Source of the DNA: Psychrobacter sp. 1044
Lineage (GTDB): Bacteria; Pseudomonadota; Gammaproteobacteria; Pseudomonadales; Moraxellaceae
Direction: 5' to 3'
NCBI RefSeq assembly: GCF_904846525.1
Contig: NZ_CAJHAZ010000010.1
Span: 96,937 to 160,936, forward strand
Length of the DNA: 64,000 nucleotides
Under the pieces are notes generated by a model. That model was given only the letters and a program-made list of their open reading frames with translations. It searched no databases and was not told the DNA's origin. This document shows positions 18,646 to 28,780 of the stretch, piece after piece. How positions within the stretch are numbered: position 1 is the first letter of the stretch; the number at the start of each line of letters is the position of its first letter. The translations under genes were made by a program, and so were the position numbers.

Positions 18646-19638
18646 TTATGCTCCCTTGCCCGCTAATGCGCGTTGAATAACTTGTTTAAGTAGACGACGA
18701 GTCAGCGGTATTTTGAAATCATTTTGACCACTACCTTTAGCCTCTTTTAATAATAATTCCGCTGCTTGTTTGATGACATTTTCATTGCCATCAGTACCCG
18801 TCAGCAATGCCTCAACGGCTTCGTTGCGCCATGGCTCAGTACCAATACCGCCGAATGCTAAGCGCACTGTGTCCAAACGCCCATTATCAGTCACGTCTAT
18901 GATTGATGCACAAGACACTAAGGCAAAAGCATAGGACGCGCGATCACGCACTTTGTCATAAGTGTGCATGCCTTTGATGAGCGCTGGCAACACAACATGA
19001 GTGATAAGCTCACCAGACTCTAAAACGTTTTCGATATGTGGCGTATCTTTTGGTAGACAATAAAAGTCTTTAATCGCGATTTTACGCGTTGAACCATCCC
19101 TTTTTAACGTCTCAATAGTGGCATCTAATAAGCGCATCGCGACGGCCATATCAGATGGATGCTGGGCAATACAGGACTCGCTAGTACCTAAAATTGCCAA
19201 GGTACGATTTTCACCATTTATCGCTAGGCAACCAGAACCTGGGTTGCGTTTATTGCAGGCGCTGTCTGTCTGATAAAAATAATAACAACGAGTACGTTGC
19301 AATAGATTACCGCCCGTCGTCGCTCTATTACGCAACTGTCCCGTCGCACCTGCCAAAATCGCCCGTGATAGCACTGGGTAATTGGCAATAACCTCAGGAT
19401 GCGCGGCCAAGTCGCTATTGGTCACTAGCGTACCGATGCGTAGGCCACCATCTGTAGTCTTCTCAATTTGAGCTAATGCTAAGCGAGTGATATCCACCAG
19501 CTTAATTGGCGTTTCAATCTCTAACTTCATCAAATCTAAAAGGTTGGTACCCCCTGCGATAAATGAGGCGTCTTTTACACTAGCAGATTGGGCTGCCTGC
19601 TTTGGCGCGGTAGCACGGCTATACTCGAAACGTTTCAT
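18646..19638 (-). CDS. FAD-binding subunit of PaoB-type oxidoreductase with extra Fe-S cysteines
   Basis: A 330-residue FAD-binding middle subunit of a molybdenum hydroxylase. FAD signatures are FIAGGTNLLDLMK (residues about 26-38) and the ATTGGNLLQRTRC segment. The run of cysteines that follows (C in RTRCYYFY, ACNKRNPGSGCLAI and SCIAQHPSDMA) is the arrangement reported to bind an additional [4Fe-4S] cluster in the Escherichia coli PaoB subunit, and is absent from ordinary XdhA proteins. This strongly ties the complex to the Pao type. Its ATG overlaps the end of the Fe-S subunit gene (ATGA) and is preceded by AGGAGA, so the three subunits are tightly coupled. Confidence 0.93.
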   Translation of the reverse strand: MKRFEYSRATAPKQAAQSASVKDASFIAGGTNLLDLMKLEIETPIKLVDITRLALAQIEKTTDGGLRIGTLVTNSDLAAHPEVIANYPVLSRAILAGATGQLRNRATTGGNLLQRTRCYYFYQTDSACNKRNPGSGCLAINGENRTLAILGTSESCIAQHPSDMAVAMRLLDATIETLKRDGSTRKIAIKDFYCLPKDTPHIENVLESGELITHVVLPALIKGMHTYDKVRDRASYAFALVSCASIIDVTDNGRLDTVRLAFGGIGTEPWRNEAVEALLTGTDGNENVIKQAAELLLKEAKGSGQNDFKIPLTRRLLKQVIQRALAGKGA

Positions 19639-20282
19639 GAGCGATCTCCTAACCTGCTAGTTGCCGCCTTATTCTTCATAGATTGACTACCTAGCTGCGC
19701 TTCACTAGGTGGTGGCGACCAAATACCCGTCACCTCTGATTTTTGTACTGCGTCAGTTTTAGATGAATCATTCATTTCATTTTCTAGTACTTGTGAGATG
19801 GCTTTAATAATATTGGGATAAGCAGAACAGCGGCAAATATTGCCACTCATACGCTCAGCGATTTCTTGAAGCAGCAATCCATCAGGATTTTGCAAATCTG
19901 TAGTGACATGACTGGGCCAGTTTTGTTTAATCTCATCGATCAGCGCTGTTGCTGAACAAATTTGCCCAGGGGTACAGTAACCACATTGAAACGCATCATT
20001 ATCTTTAAAGGCTTGTTGTAGCTCCGATAATGATTCGGGCATGCCAATACCTTCAATCGTGGTAATGTCATCACCATCGTGCATAACTGCCAAGGTCAAA
20101 CAGGCATTGACCCGACGCCCATTGATAAGTATGGTACAAGCGCCGCATTGACCATGATCACAGCCTTTTTTAGGCCCCGTAATTTTAAGGTGCTGACGAC
20201 AGACATCGAGTAAGGTCGTGCGTGAATCAAGATTGTCGAGCTGATAATCTTGCTTATTAATGGTTAAGTTCAAGGTAGACAT
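19635..20282 (-). CDS. [2Fe-2S] subunit of PaoA-type oxidoreductase, without Tat signal
   Basis: A 215-residue small subunit with two [2Fe-2S] clusters: the plant-ferredoxin-type KKGCDHGQCGACTILINGRR followed by NAC, and the C-terminal QCGYCTPGQ with ICRCSAYP. I start it at the ATG at 20282, just before the STLNLTINKQDY strand; a longer frame to 20309 adds nine residues without signal features. PaoA of Escherichia coli carries a twin-arginine signal that exports the complex; no RR motif or hydrophobic leader exists here, so this enzyme should stay in the cytoplasm. The C-terminal 50 residues after the last cysteines are variable and polar. First gene of the operon. Confidence 0.92.
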   Translation of the reverse strand: MSTLNLTINKQDYQLDNLDSRTTLLDVCRQHLKITGPKKGCDHGQCGACTILINGRRVNACLTLAVMHDGDDITTIEGIGMPESLSELQQAFKDNDAFQCGYCTPGQICSATALIDEIKQNWPSHVTTDLQNPDGLLLQEIAERMSGNICRCSAYPNIIKAISQVLENEMNDSSKTDAVQKSEVTGIWSPPPSEAQLGSQSMKNKAATSRLGDRS

Positions 20283-20503
20283 GCTGGCTTCTCGCTGGCA
20301 GATAATCATAAAAAATAGGGTTAAACGCTCCTTAAAAGTCGCGCCAATCGATTTATTATGACTTATTAGAAATGTCGATTTGTTTTCACTTTGTAGTTAT
20401 TACAGTGTAGTTTTTAATCTATGAAAACTTTACTTCTCACTATTCTATCTCGCTTATTCACCATCAATTTTATAAATGAAACTCAAAAACTCATTTTATT
20501 AGC

Positions 20504-20544
20504 AAAAAAATAGCGCTATAAACATGCCGTTTATAACGCTATTT
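20504..20544 (-). terminator. Intrinsic terminator of the nitroreductase gene
   Basis: Minus-strand stem AAATAGCGTTATAAAC / GTTTATAGCGCTATTT with a 5-base loop and a T-run, about 40 bp past the stop codon. Confidence 0.9.
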
Positions 20545-20581
20545 GAGTTCAATATAGTCAGTTAAAAATACCAGTCGAGCA

Positions 20582-21238
20582 TTACGCTTTAGTAATTATG
20601 CTCGCTTCACTCAATCGAGATTTTGGCAAATCGGCATTAAAATCATCTTCACTACGATAACCCAGTGAGATAACGGCAACAGCTGTGTAGCCTTTGCTAC
20701 GTAGCTCAAACTCTTCATCGAGTGCCTTTAGATCAGCGCCTTCCATAGGTACGGCATCAATGCCTAAAGTAGCAGCACCCAGTAATAATGCGCCCATATT
20801 TAGGTACACTTGCTCGACCAGCCAATGTGGCTCGTCTTTTTGCTCATAACGGCGAATGTCCAAAAACATTTTGCGCACTTGATGCATTTGCTCTTTGAAT
20901 TTTGGTTCTGCGAAGCGGCCATCCACCTCTTCTTTATCCAATACCTCATGCAAAAATTCATCATCAGCATAGATACGACTACAGAAAATGATAACGTGAG
21001 AGGCATCTTTCACCTTTGCTGTGTTGAAATCAAACATCCCTTGCGTACCTTTTGCGATACGTGCCTTGCCAGCCTCATCATCAGCGATCACAAAATGCCA
21101 AGGTTGGATATTGGTGCTTGATGGGCTAAGTCGTAGGATATCCTTTAAACTTTGAAAGTCTGCTGCTGATATTTTTTTATTGGCATCAAACTCTTTGGTG
21201 CTGTAACGCCAGTTCATGGCTTCAGTGATATTTTTCAT
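20582..21238 (-). CDS. NAD(P)H nitroreductase family protein (NfsB-like)
   Basis: A 218-residue FMN-dependent oxidoreductase of the oxygen-insensitive nitroreductase fold, similar to NfsB. Visible features: RYSTKEFD near the N-terminus (phosphate of FMN), LSPSSTNIQPWHFVIA (FMN contact region, residues about 37-52), and the terminal SLGYRSEDD segment. Members reduce nitroaromatics, quinones or flavins using NAD(P)H; the natural substrate is not predictable. Good TTGGAG ribosome-binding site. Single gene with its own terminator. Confidence 0.92.
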   Translation of the reverse strand: MKNITEAMNWRYSTKEFDANKKISAADFQSLKDILRLSPSSTNIQPWHFVIADDEAGKARIAKGTQGMFDFNTAKVKDASHVIIFCSRIYADDEFLHEVLDKEEVDGRFAEPKFKEQMHQVRKMFLDIRRYEQKDEPHWLVEQVYLNMGALLLGAATLGIDAVPMEGADLKALDEEFELRSKGYTAVAVISLGYRSEDDFNADLPKSRLSEASIITKA

Positions 21239-21463
21239 TTATGACTCCAAGATTTTTAGTACCGCCACTTTAAGCAAAAACCCGTTTGATGACCGTTACA
21301 GATTGGTTAAGTAGTCACTTATTTTGTTATTAAGTTGCTGATAATTCAGTGCATCGCTGAGTTATTTGAGCCGCCATTTGAACAGTTATTTAAGCAGATA
21401 CTTATTAGACGGACACTCATTAAACAGTAACTTAGACAATATTGTAATTGTTCCCTCATTCTC

Positions 21464-21513
21464 TTAGCATTAGTTAATTAGCATTAGTTAATTAGCATTA
21501 GTTAATTAGCATT
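21464..21513. repeat. 14-bp tandem repeat, about 3.6 copies
   Basis: Unit ttagcattagttaa repeated exactly three times (21464-21505) plus 8 bases of a fourth. It lies in the 354-bp spacer between the divergent nitroreductase and DsbA-family genes, about 80 bp upstream of the latter's ATG. The rest of that spacer is AT-rich with loosely similar ttattaa-containing segments and no gene. Confidence 0.95.
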
Positions 21514-21592
21514 GATAATGAACATTGATTTATAAGGCGGTCGACCACAGACAGCTTATATAAAAAATGAATACTGAATTAGGCAGATAGAT

Positions 21593-22261
21593 ATGGAACA
21601 TTCAAAGCAGTTATCCTCAGAGCAGCCACTACGCATAGATATCGTCTCAGACGTTGTTTGTCCTTGGTGCGTCATTGGTTACCGCCAGCTGACAGAAGCT
21701 CTCAAGCAAACCAACACCGAACACGAGATTCACTGGCATCCGTTTGAGCTTAATCCAAATATGCCAAGCGCAGGACAAAATATGCGTGAACATATTATGG
21801 AGAAATATGGTTCGAGTAAGCAAGAATCTGATGCTAGCCGTGCTCGATTAATGGAAGCGGGTAATGAGGTTGGCTTTACGTTTAACTTTAACGATGACAC
21901 GCGTATGCACAATACGTTCAACTTGCATCAATTGCTGCACTGGGCAGATCAGCAAGGTCGCATGCATGACTTAAAGCAGGCGTTATTCATCGCTCATTTT
22001 ACCAATGGTCGCAATATTTCTGACAATGCCGTGCTTGCTGATATCGCAGCAGAGATTGGACTAGATCGTGATGAGGCGCTAGCCGTATTAGCAGACCAGA
22101 GGTTCGCTAAAGAGGTGCGCGCAGAAGAGCAACATTGGCAACAACAAGGCATTCAAAGCGTACCAGCGGTAATTTTTAATAAGCGTCATCTGGTTAGTGG
22201 TGCACAAGGCGTAGAAAATTTCAAAAATATCTTGCAGCAGTTGGCTAACATGCCAGACTAG
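21593..22261 (+). CDS. DsbA-family oxidoreductase (FrnE-like)
   Basis: A 222-residue cytoplasmic thioredoxin-fold protein of the FrnE/HCCA-isomerase branch of the DsbA family. The redox motif is Cys23-Pro-Trp-Cys26 in SDVVCPWCVIGYR, followed by the typical WHPFELNPNMP and the C-terminal QQGIQSVPAVIFN cis-proline segment. There is no signal peptide, so it acts in the cytosol, as FrnE of Deinococcus does in oxidative stress. Followed 57 bp later by a HAD-family hydrolase gene, probably co-transcribed. Confidence 0.93.
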   Translation: MEHSKQLSSEQPLRIDIVSDVVCPWCVIGYRQLTEALKQTNTEHEIHWHPFELNPNMPSAGQNMREHIMEKYGSSKQESDASRARLMEAGNEVGFTFNFNDDTRMHNTFNLHQLLHWADQQGRMHDLKQALFIAHFTNGRNISDNAVLADIAAEIGLDRDEALAVLADQRFAKEVRAEEQHWQQQGIQSVPAVIFNKRHLVSGAQGVENFKNILQQLANMPD

Positions 22262-22318
22262 TTTTCCTGACGAGGTTTTTTGGCAAGGTTTCTTTAGCTG
22301 TTCAAAAAAGGATCTATT

Positions 22319-23014
22319 ATGTTCTCTGATAAGTCTCTCCCTATTATCGTGTTTGATGTCAATGAGACGCTACTCGACATTACCATTCTTGAGCCATTAT
22401 TTTCTCGCCTATTTGGCAATAAAATACTACTAAGAGAATGGTTTGCGCAATTGGTGCTATATTCGCAAACCATGACGTTATCAGGACTTTATACGCCTTT
22501 TGGCGAGCTTGGCGTCAGTGCCTTACAGATGACCGCTGATATTCATAACGTTAGGCTGATAGATAGTGATGTCGACGAATTAAAAGAACGTATGAGCAAA
22601 ATGCCTGCTCACCCTGATGTAGTTCCAGCATTAACCAAGCTGCGTGAGGCAGGGTTTCGACTGGTGACGTTGACCAACTCAGCAAATAGCGCTTCCCCGA
22701 CCCCGCTTGAAAAAGCCGGCATCAGCCATTTTTTTGAACAGCACTTTAGTGTTGAGCAGGTTGCAAAGTTCAAGCCTGCGCCTGAAACCTACCAAATGGT
22801 CGCTAAGGAGCTGTCTGTTGAGTTGTCAGATTTATGCCTAGTCGCTTGTCATCTTTGGGATACGATTGGCGCGCAAGCGGCTGGCTGCCAAGGGGCGTTT
22901 CTCACGCGACCGCACAATGCTTTACTATCAGCGCCAAACCTTCCAGCGCCGGACTTTGTCGCAGCAGATCTAACCACGCTTGCCGAACAAATAATTTTTT
23001 CCACTAAAAAATAA
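22319..23014 (+). CDS. Haloacid dehalogenase type II-like HAD hydrolase
   Basis: A 231-residue HAD-superfamily protein with the haloacid-dehalogenase form of motif I, FDVNETLLD (nucleophile Asp13 and Asn in place of the second Asp of phosphatases). Motif II is LTNSANS, the motif III lysine lies in KFKPAPETY, and LVACHLWDTIGAQAAG provides motif IV. This pattern fits L-2-haloacid dehalogenase, which displaces halide through an aspartyl ester. However, many such annotated proteins have other substrates. Good AAAGGA ribosome-binding site. Confidence 0.88.
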   Translation: MFSDKSLPIIVFDVNETLLDITILEPLFSRLFGNKILLREWFAQLVLYSQTMTLSGLYTPFGELGVSALQMTADIHNVRLIDSDVDELKERMSKMPAHPDVVPALTKLREAGFRLVTLTNSANSASPTPLEKAGISHFFEQHFSVEQVAKFKPAPETYQMVAKELSVELSDLCLVACHLWDTIGAQAAGCQGAFLTRPHNALLSAPNLPAPDFVAADLTTLAEQIIFSTKK

Positions 23015-23023
23015 TTGCCAATG

Positions 23024-23060
23024 CAAAAAAAATGCCGCCCTATATAAGGACGGCGTTTTT
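23024..23060. terminator. Intrinsic terminator after the HAD gene
   Basis: A-run, GCCGCCC, 7-base loop, GGACGGC, T-run; placed between the convergent HAD and adhC genes and usable from both sides. Confidence 0.85.
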
Positions 23061-23121
23061 GGTTTAGCATACTGCTATTTTATAAGGCTAAATCTATAAT
23101 CACTATTATTAATAATGATTT

Positions 23122-24270
<1,149 letters not shown>

Positions 24271-24437
24271 TTATGGGTTATTAAGCGCAGACCTCTATTC
24301 AGCTTATCTTGCTTGTTGAATGGAGGCAAGCGGCAGTTGTAGCAGCCTGTAAAGCTTTATACTGACTATTATAGTTTTTTCTATAGCAATAACAATGTGC
24401 TATATTTGCAAATATCTTTTACACAGTGGTAATAATC

Positions 24438-25331
24438 ATGCGCTGGGATGGTATTAGCGAATTTGTTTATGTAGCAGATTACGAAAGCTTTACGCGGGCG
24501 GCAAAAGAATTGGGTATTTCGACCGCGCAAGTCAGTCGACAGATAAGCGCTTTAGAGAAACGATTGAATATTAAACTGCTGTATCGCACGACGCGTAAGG
24601 TATCGCTGACTGAAGAAGGTCGCGTGTTTTATCAACACTGCCGCGGTGTGCTCGATGGATTGGATGCCGCTGAGCAAGCAGTGAGCAACTTACAATCAAA
24701 GCCGCAAGGTAGGATTAAACTGACCGCTCCTGTCACTTATGGCGAGCAGCAATTATTGCCACTGGTCAATGATTTCATGGTGCAATATCGCGATATCGAA
24801 GTGACGGCGTTTTTGAGCAATCAAAAAATCGACCTCATTGATGGCAGTTATGATTTGGCGATTCGTATCGGCAAATTAAGCGATTCGACGATGATGGCAA
24901 AAAAGCTCAGCCGTCGTACCAATTTCGTCTGTGCCGCGCCTGCTTATCTCGAAAAATACGGCATACCACATTCTTTGAGCGATCTGAGTCAGCATAACTG
25001 CTTACTTGGCACGCGTGACTATTGGCACTTTATAGAAGATGGAAAAATAGATTCTGGAAAAAATGCTGATAAAGAAAAAAACCTGCGCGTGTCTGGCAGT
25101 GTCCAATATAACAGCGGTCACAGTCTAGTCGATGCGGCGTTAAAAGGTCTGGGTATCGTCCAGCTACCTGATTATTATGTGCAAAAATACTTAGCATCAG
25201 GTGAGCTGGTCAGCTTATTGAATAACTATCGAGAGCCTGAAGAAAGTATCTGGGCCATATATCCGCACAACCGTCATTTATCGCCAAAGATTAGACTGCT
25301 CGTTGATTATCTAGCAGAGCATTTGGTTTAG
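24438..25331 (+). CDS. LysR-family transcriptional regulator
   Basis: A 297-residue regulator with the N-terminal winged helix-turn-helix (SFTRAAKELGISTAQVSRQ, residues about 16-34; then RTTRKVSLTEEG) and a C-terminal effector-binding domain. I use the ATG at 24438; the frame extends to a GTG at 24426 with no better ribosome-binding site. It belongs to the large group of LysR proteins usually found divergent to a target gene; here the neighbour is the formaldehyde dehydrogenase gene, and the 190-bp gap is where a LysR T-N11-A site would be expected. The inducer cannot be predicted. Confidence 0.93.
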   Translation: MRWDGISEFVYVADYESFTRAAKELGISTAQVSRQISALEKRLNIKLLYRTTRKVSLTEEGRVFYQHCRGVLDGLDAAEQAVSNLQSKPQGRIKLTAPVTYGEQQLLPLVNDFMVQYRDIEVTAFLSNQKIDLIDGSYDLAIRIGKLSDSTMMAKKLSRRTNFVCAAPAYLEKYGIPHSLSDLSQHNCLLGTRDYWHFIEDGKIDSGKNADKEKNLRVSGSVQYNSGHSLVDAALKGLGIVQLPDYYVQKYLASGELVSLLNNYREPEESIWAIYPHNRHLSPKIRLLVDYLAEHLV

Positions 25332-25504
25332 CTATGCGTTTTGGCTTAGGCATTTTTTAAGGTGTGTTGCAATGCGAGGCTTTACTATGCGTGGTTTATT
25401 ACGCACAATGCTACTAAGCACAAGGAATATCATGGCTCACACTAAATATTCGATCTTGCCAGCCATCATGTGCTGAATAAACAATGACAATAAAAGGACT
25501 TTTT

Positions 25505-26023
25505 ATGCTTAAAATTATCTCTATCGCTGCCCTAGCATTGGCCGTATCTTCCTGCGCCAGTGTTGAAAATATTTTAAACGCGCCGGACAAAGCACCATCA
25601 ACGCCAGCAACGATGATTGCTATCGATGCCGAAAAAGGCTTGGTTACGATGCAAAGCAATCATTCCGTGCAAGATACTGCTGATAAACTGGCGGCAGTTA
25701 TTGAAAGCAAAGGTATGAAAGTATTTGCACGCGTCGATCATCAGAAGAATGCCCAAGGTGTCGATTTAACATTAAGACCGACGCAAGTGATTATGTTTGG
25801 TAATCCAAAAGCGGGTACGCCATTGATGAATTGCGAGCAAAGCGTCGCTATCGATTTGCCGCAAAAAATTCTCATCAGTGAAGATGCTGATAAAAAAGTT
25901 TGGTTGTCGTACAATAATCCTGAATATCTCAAAGACCGCCATAATATAAAGGGTTGTGATACCCAATTGGCGAATATCGCAAAAGCCCTTGATAGCGTTA
26001 GTAAAGCAGCAGTTGCAAAATAA
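25505..26023 (+). CDS. DUF302-domain lipoprotein
   Basis: A 172-residue predicted lipoprotein: signal peptide with lipobox LAVSSC (Cys17) followed by a DUF302 domain (VQDTADKLAAVIESKGMKVFARVDH, in two pieces, and LTLRPTQVIMFGNPKAGTPLM). The start is the ATG at 25505, which follows AAAGGA; seven extra upstream codons in frame lack a ribosome-binding site. The function of DUF302 is unknown; the fold is a small alpha/beta domain. A strong terminator follows. Confidence 0.88.
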   Translation: MLKIISIAALALAVSSCASVENILNAPDKAPSTPATMIAIDAEKGLVTMQSNHSVQDTADKLAAVIESKGMKVFARVDHQKNAQGVDLTLRPTQVIMFGNPKAGTPLMNCEQSVAIDLPQKILISEDADKKVWLSYNNPEYLKDRHNIKGCDTQLANIAKALDSVSKAAVAK

Positions 26024-26044
26024 GCTATAAATGAAAACCTGAAC

Positions 26045-26083
26045 AAAAAAAAGGTGGAATGCAAAAGCACTCCCACCTTTTAT
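26045..26083. terminator. Bidirectional intrinsic terminator
   Basis: A-run, AAGGTGGAATGC, short loop, GCACTCCCACCTT, T-run, between the convergent DUF302 and DUF4031 genes; the stem tolerates one bulge. Confidence 0.9.
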
Positions 26084-26133
26084 TTGCCTTTAAAAAATTA
26101 ACGTATTAGCAATCTTCAGACTGTGCTACTTGC

Positions 26134-26412
26134 TCATATAGCGCTGTTTAGATCGTGTAGCTCTATTTTTAACTTCTTTGCACATTCGATAATCTTTTTT
26201 CGACCAGCAGGAATAGCCCCATATTCAATCGCTATTTCTCGCATTTGTACCGTGAAGTCATAGTGCGGATAGCTGGCGTTTCGATGGAATAAGCGCTTAT
26301 CCACTTCAATTAGTGCGGCAAAATCATGCAGCTCTTGCAGGGTATCTGCCAGCATGTGGCACCACTTATAGCCTTTAAATTCTATCTGCATAAAATCCAC
26401 ATATATCGCCAT
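26134..26412 (-). CDS. DUF4031 small protein
   Basis: A 92-residue cytoplasmic protein with the DUF4031 pattern: start MAIYVDFM, then WCHMLADTLQELHDFAA and the HYDFTVQMREIAIEYGA segment. Genes of this family are common in proteobacteria and unstudied. Strong AAAGGAG ribosome-binding site 8 bases before the ATG. It lies 76 bp downstream of the transglutaminase-like gene on the same strand. Confidence 0.85.
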   Translation of the reverse strand: MAIYVDFMQIEFKGYKWCHMLADTLQELHDFAALIEVDKRLFHRNASYPHYDFTVQMREIAIEYGAIPAGRKKIIECAKKLKIELHDLNSAI

Positions 26413-26479
26413 AGAACCGTCTCCTTTATTATCCTTAACTTTTTATCATGTGTTAAGCAACGCTTTCACAGAGCAGCCA

Positions 26480-28780
26480 TTAGAACAATTCACGTGCATC
26501 TTTCTTAAGCTGTTTCAGGATAGTTTGGTATTCGCTATGATTGGTTCCAAGCGTGCTTAGACGTCCATAACGCAGTTGACGATAGTCCTGCCTCATCTGC
26601 ATGATTTTTGCTTGGGCAATGTCTGAATCACCGCTATCTGTTAGCTTACTAGCTTTACTGCTCTTATTATTGCTTTTAGCATTGATATCAGCGTTAATAT
26701 CAGCCTTTGAATCATTTTCTCGGTCATTAACCGCTATTGCCACACGCTCAAGCCAAGCCAACTGACCTTCACTTTCATCACGAGCAAGTGATTTATCCGC
26801 TTTGCCAATACGTTTTGATAACTGTGCAAGCGGCTGGTCTGCTGGATGCCAACGCTTACGGCGACGTTGCCAAATGACAAAGACCAAAATCACCATGACG
26901 GTAATAGCACTTGCCGCTAGCCAAATAATTTGCTGCGTGATTGAACGGATGTTAAACCATTTGAGTAGCGAGTCAGCTTGCTTGTCCTGATCGTAACCAA
27001 CGACATCTTTTTGCCAATAGTAGCTGGCTTGGTCGGACAGACGGCGTAAGGTTTGTAGCATTTGATACTGCTGATAGCTGATTTGTGCGCTAGCGCCATC
27101 GCCGAACATTGCCGCTCCTTGTGCCTGCGTCAGCGCATCCATCCCTTGCTCGACACGCTCAGGCGCGACAAAAGCCGTCGGATCGACACGTACCCAGCCT
27201 TGACCCTCAAGCCAAACTTCCGTCCAAGCGTGCGCATCCTTTTGCCGCACCTCCCACACATTACCACCGCGACTCAGCTCACCACCTTGATAGCCGGCGA
27301 CGACGCGCGCGGGTATGCCAGCGGCGCGCAGCATAAAGGTAAAACTAGAAGAATAATGCTCACAAAACCCAGCTTTGGTCTCAAATAAAAACTCGTCAAT
27401 ACGGTTATTACTCAGCCGTGGCGGTGATAACGTATAACGAAATTCTGTTTGATTAATCCAGCGTTCAATAGCCGCCATATAGCGCACTGGATCTGATCCT
27501 GATTGCGCAAATAACTGCTGGGCCAGTGCTCTTGCTTGCGGATTTCCGTCGGCTGGCAAGGCAAGATTCAGACGTCGCAACTCATCCGAAAGAACAGGAT
27601 CAATACGCATCGGTGCAAATTGCAATACTTCATAACGTAACTGCTGAGTGACGGGCTGATCTTTTAATAAGGTAAAGTTTGAAGTAATACTGACATCTTG
27701 GCGCTGGGCAAAAGGATAATCAAGTCCAAATAGCCAGTTTTGCTGCGTCGGCTCTAGGATAATTTCATAGCTGGTAGGCGCAACCTTTACTTCATCAGGG
27801 ACAGTTGCAAAGGCGTGCTCAATCCAAGATGGCATTTGCGGTGCAGGTCGCCATTGTCGTTGCTGAGGGCTAGGACGCCATGTAATACCGTCAAAGTCGC
27901 TAAACACCAAACCACGCCAATATAACTGCTGTTGCGGCGGGCGATTATCTGCAAACTCTACCCGAAACGCCAGCTCAGTCGATTGTCCCAAATTGGCAAA
28001 ATCCCCGGGTGACATACTGTCGGATACGCCAGTGGTTGCTTGCTGACCTGATAGCTGTACTGACCATAGTGGTGGCAAGCGCGGGAAGAACAAAAATAGC
28101 ACGACTAACAATGGTAACGCCCCGATACCCAACACACCTAAAGTACGCAAGCGACCATCACCGCGAGTGTTGCCGTCATCATTAAGCGCAATAAATGCCA
28201 ATAAAATGATAACTGCACCAACAATCACTTCCAAAGTCGTAACAAGACCTTGATCCATCAAAAACAGCGCAGCAAGAACAAACAGTGATAAATTTAGGAC
28301 CACATAAGCATCACGCCGTTTATACATCTCCCACAGCTTGCTGATGAGACATAGCACTAAAAACGCCACGCCCATATCCAGTCCAAACGCTGTATTGTAC
28401 GTCAGCCATAGACCTGCCAGCCCCAATAAAAAGCCGAGCATTTGCATGCCTTGATAGACACGTTTTAAATGCGCTGTTTTTTTAAACTTAGCTTTTATAG
28501 ACGGTAGCTGTGCGGCGATGCTGACCACCGCAAAACCTATCAACCAAAACGGCAGATGCGCCGCATGAGGTAAAATAACGGTAATTTGAGCAATTAGTAC
28601 CCAATAATAAGCAGGCAATGCGAATAGCTTACGAGTCCATTTTGCAGCGCTATCCTGTAGAACACGATCAGTGACGTTTTGACCCAGTGCCAACTGCTCA
28701 AAGCTTGTGGGACTTGTTTCAGGAAAACCTATAAATGTGTTTTCAGCGTCATTTGTAGGGAATCGTTCAGAGTTGTTCAT
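26480..28780 (-). CDS. tgpA: TgpA-like transglutaminase-domain membrane protein
   Basis: A 766-residue inner-membrane protein: about seven N-terminal transmembrane helices (residues about 40-230), a large periplasmic part with DUF3488 and a transglutaminase-like domain, one more membrane helix near residue 630, and a C-terminal cytoplasmic tail rich in Ser, Asn and Lys. The triad is visible as Cys473 (GFCEHY), His517 (DAHAWTEVW) and Asp533 (VDPTAF). The Pseudomonas homologue TgpA is essential and thought to act on the cell envelope. Start is the ATG at 28780, overlapping the DUF58 stop (ATGA); an upstream start at 28807 would only add nine residues. Third gene of a moxR-DUF58-tgpA operon. Confidence 0.93.
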   Translation of the reverse strand: MNNSERFPTNDAENTFIGFPETSPTSFEQLALGQNVTDRVLQDSAAKWTRKLFALPAYYWVLIAQITVILPHAAHLPFWLIGFAVVSIAAQLPSIKAKFKKTAHLKRVYQGMQMLGFLLGLAGLWLTYNTAFGLDMGVAFLVLCLISKLWEMYKRRDAYVVLNLSLFVLAALFLMDQGLVTTLEVIVGAVIILLAFIALNDDGNTRGDGRLRTLGVLGIGALPLLVVLFLFFPRLPPLWSVQLSGQQATTGVSDSMSPGDFANLGQSTELAFRVEFADNRPPQQQLYWRGLVFSDFDGITWRPSPQQRQWRPAPQMPSWIEHAFATVPDEVKVAPTSYEIILEPTQQNWLFGLDYPFAQRQDVSITSNFTLLKDQPVTQQLRYEVLQFAPMRIDPVLSDELRRLNLALPADGNPQARALAQQLFAQSGSDPVRYMAAIERWINQTEFRYTLSPPRLSNNRIDEFLFETKAGFCEHYSSSFTFMLRAAGIPARVVAGYQGGELSRGGNVWEVRQKDAHAWTEVWLEGQGWVRVDPTAFVAPERVEQGMDALTQAQGAAMFGDGASAQISYQQYQMLQTLRRLSDQASYYWQKDVVGYDQDKQADSLLKWFNIRSITQQIIWLAASAITVMVILVFVIWQRRRKRWHPADQPLAQLSKRIGKADKSLARDESEGQLAWLERVAIAVNDRENDSKADINADINAKSNNKSSKASKLTDSGDSDIAQAKIMQMRQDYRQLRYGRLSTLGTNHSEYQTILKQLKKDARELF

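Noticed and set aside
21464..21513. Short regular repeats considered as CRISPR
   Set aside because: Units are 14 bp with no spacers between them and there are no cas genes in the window.
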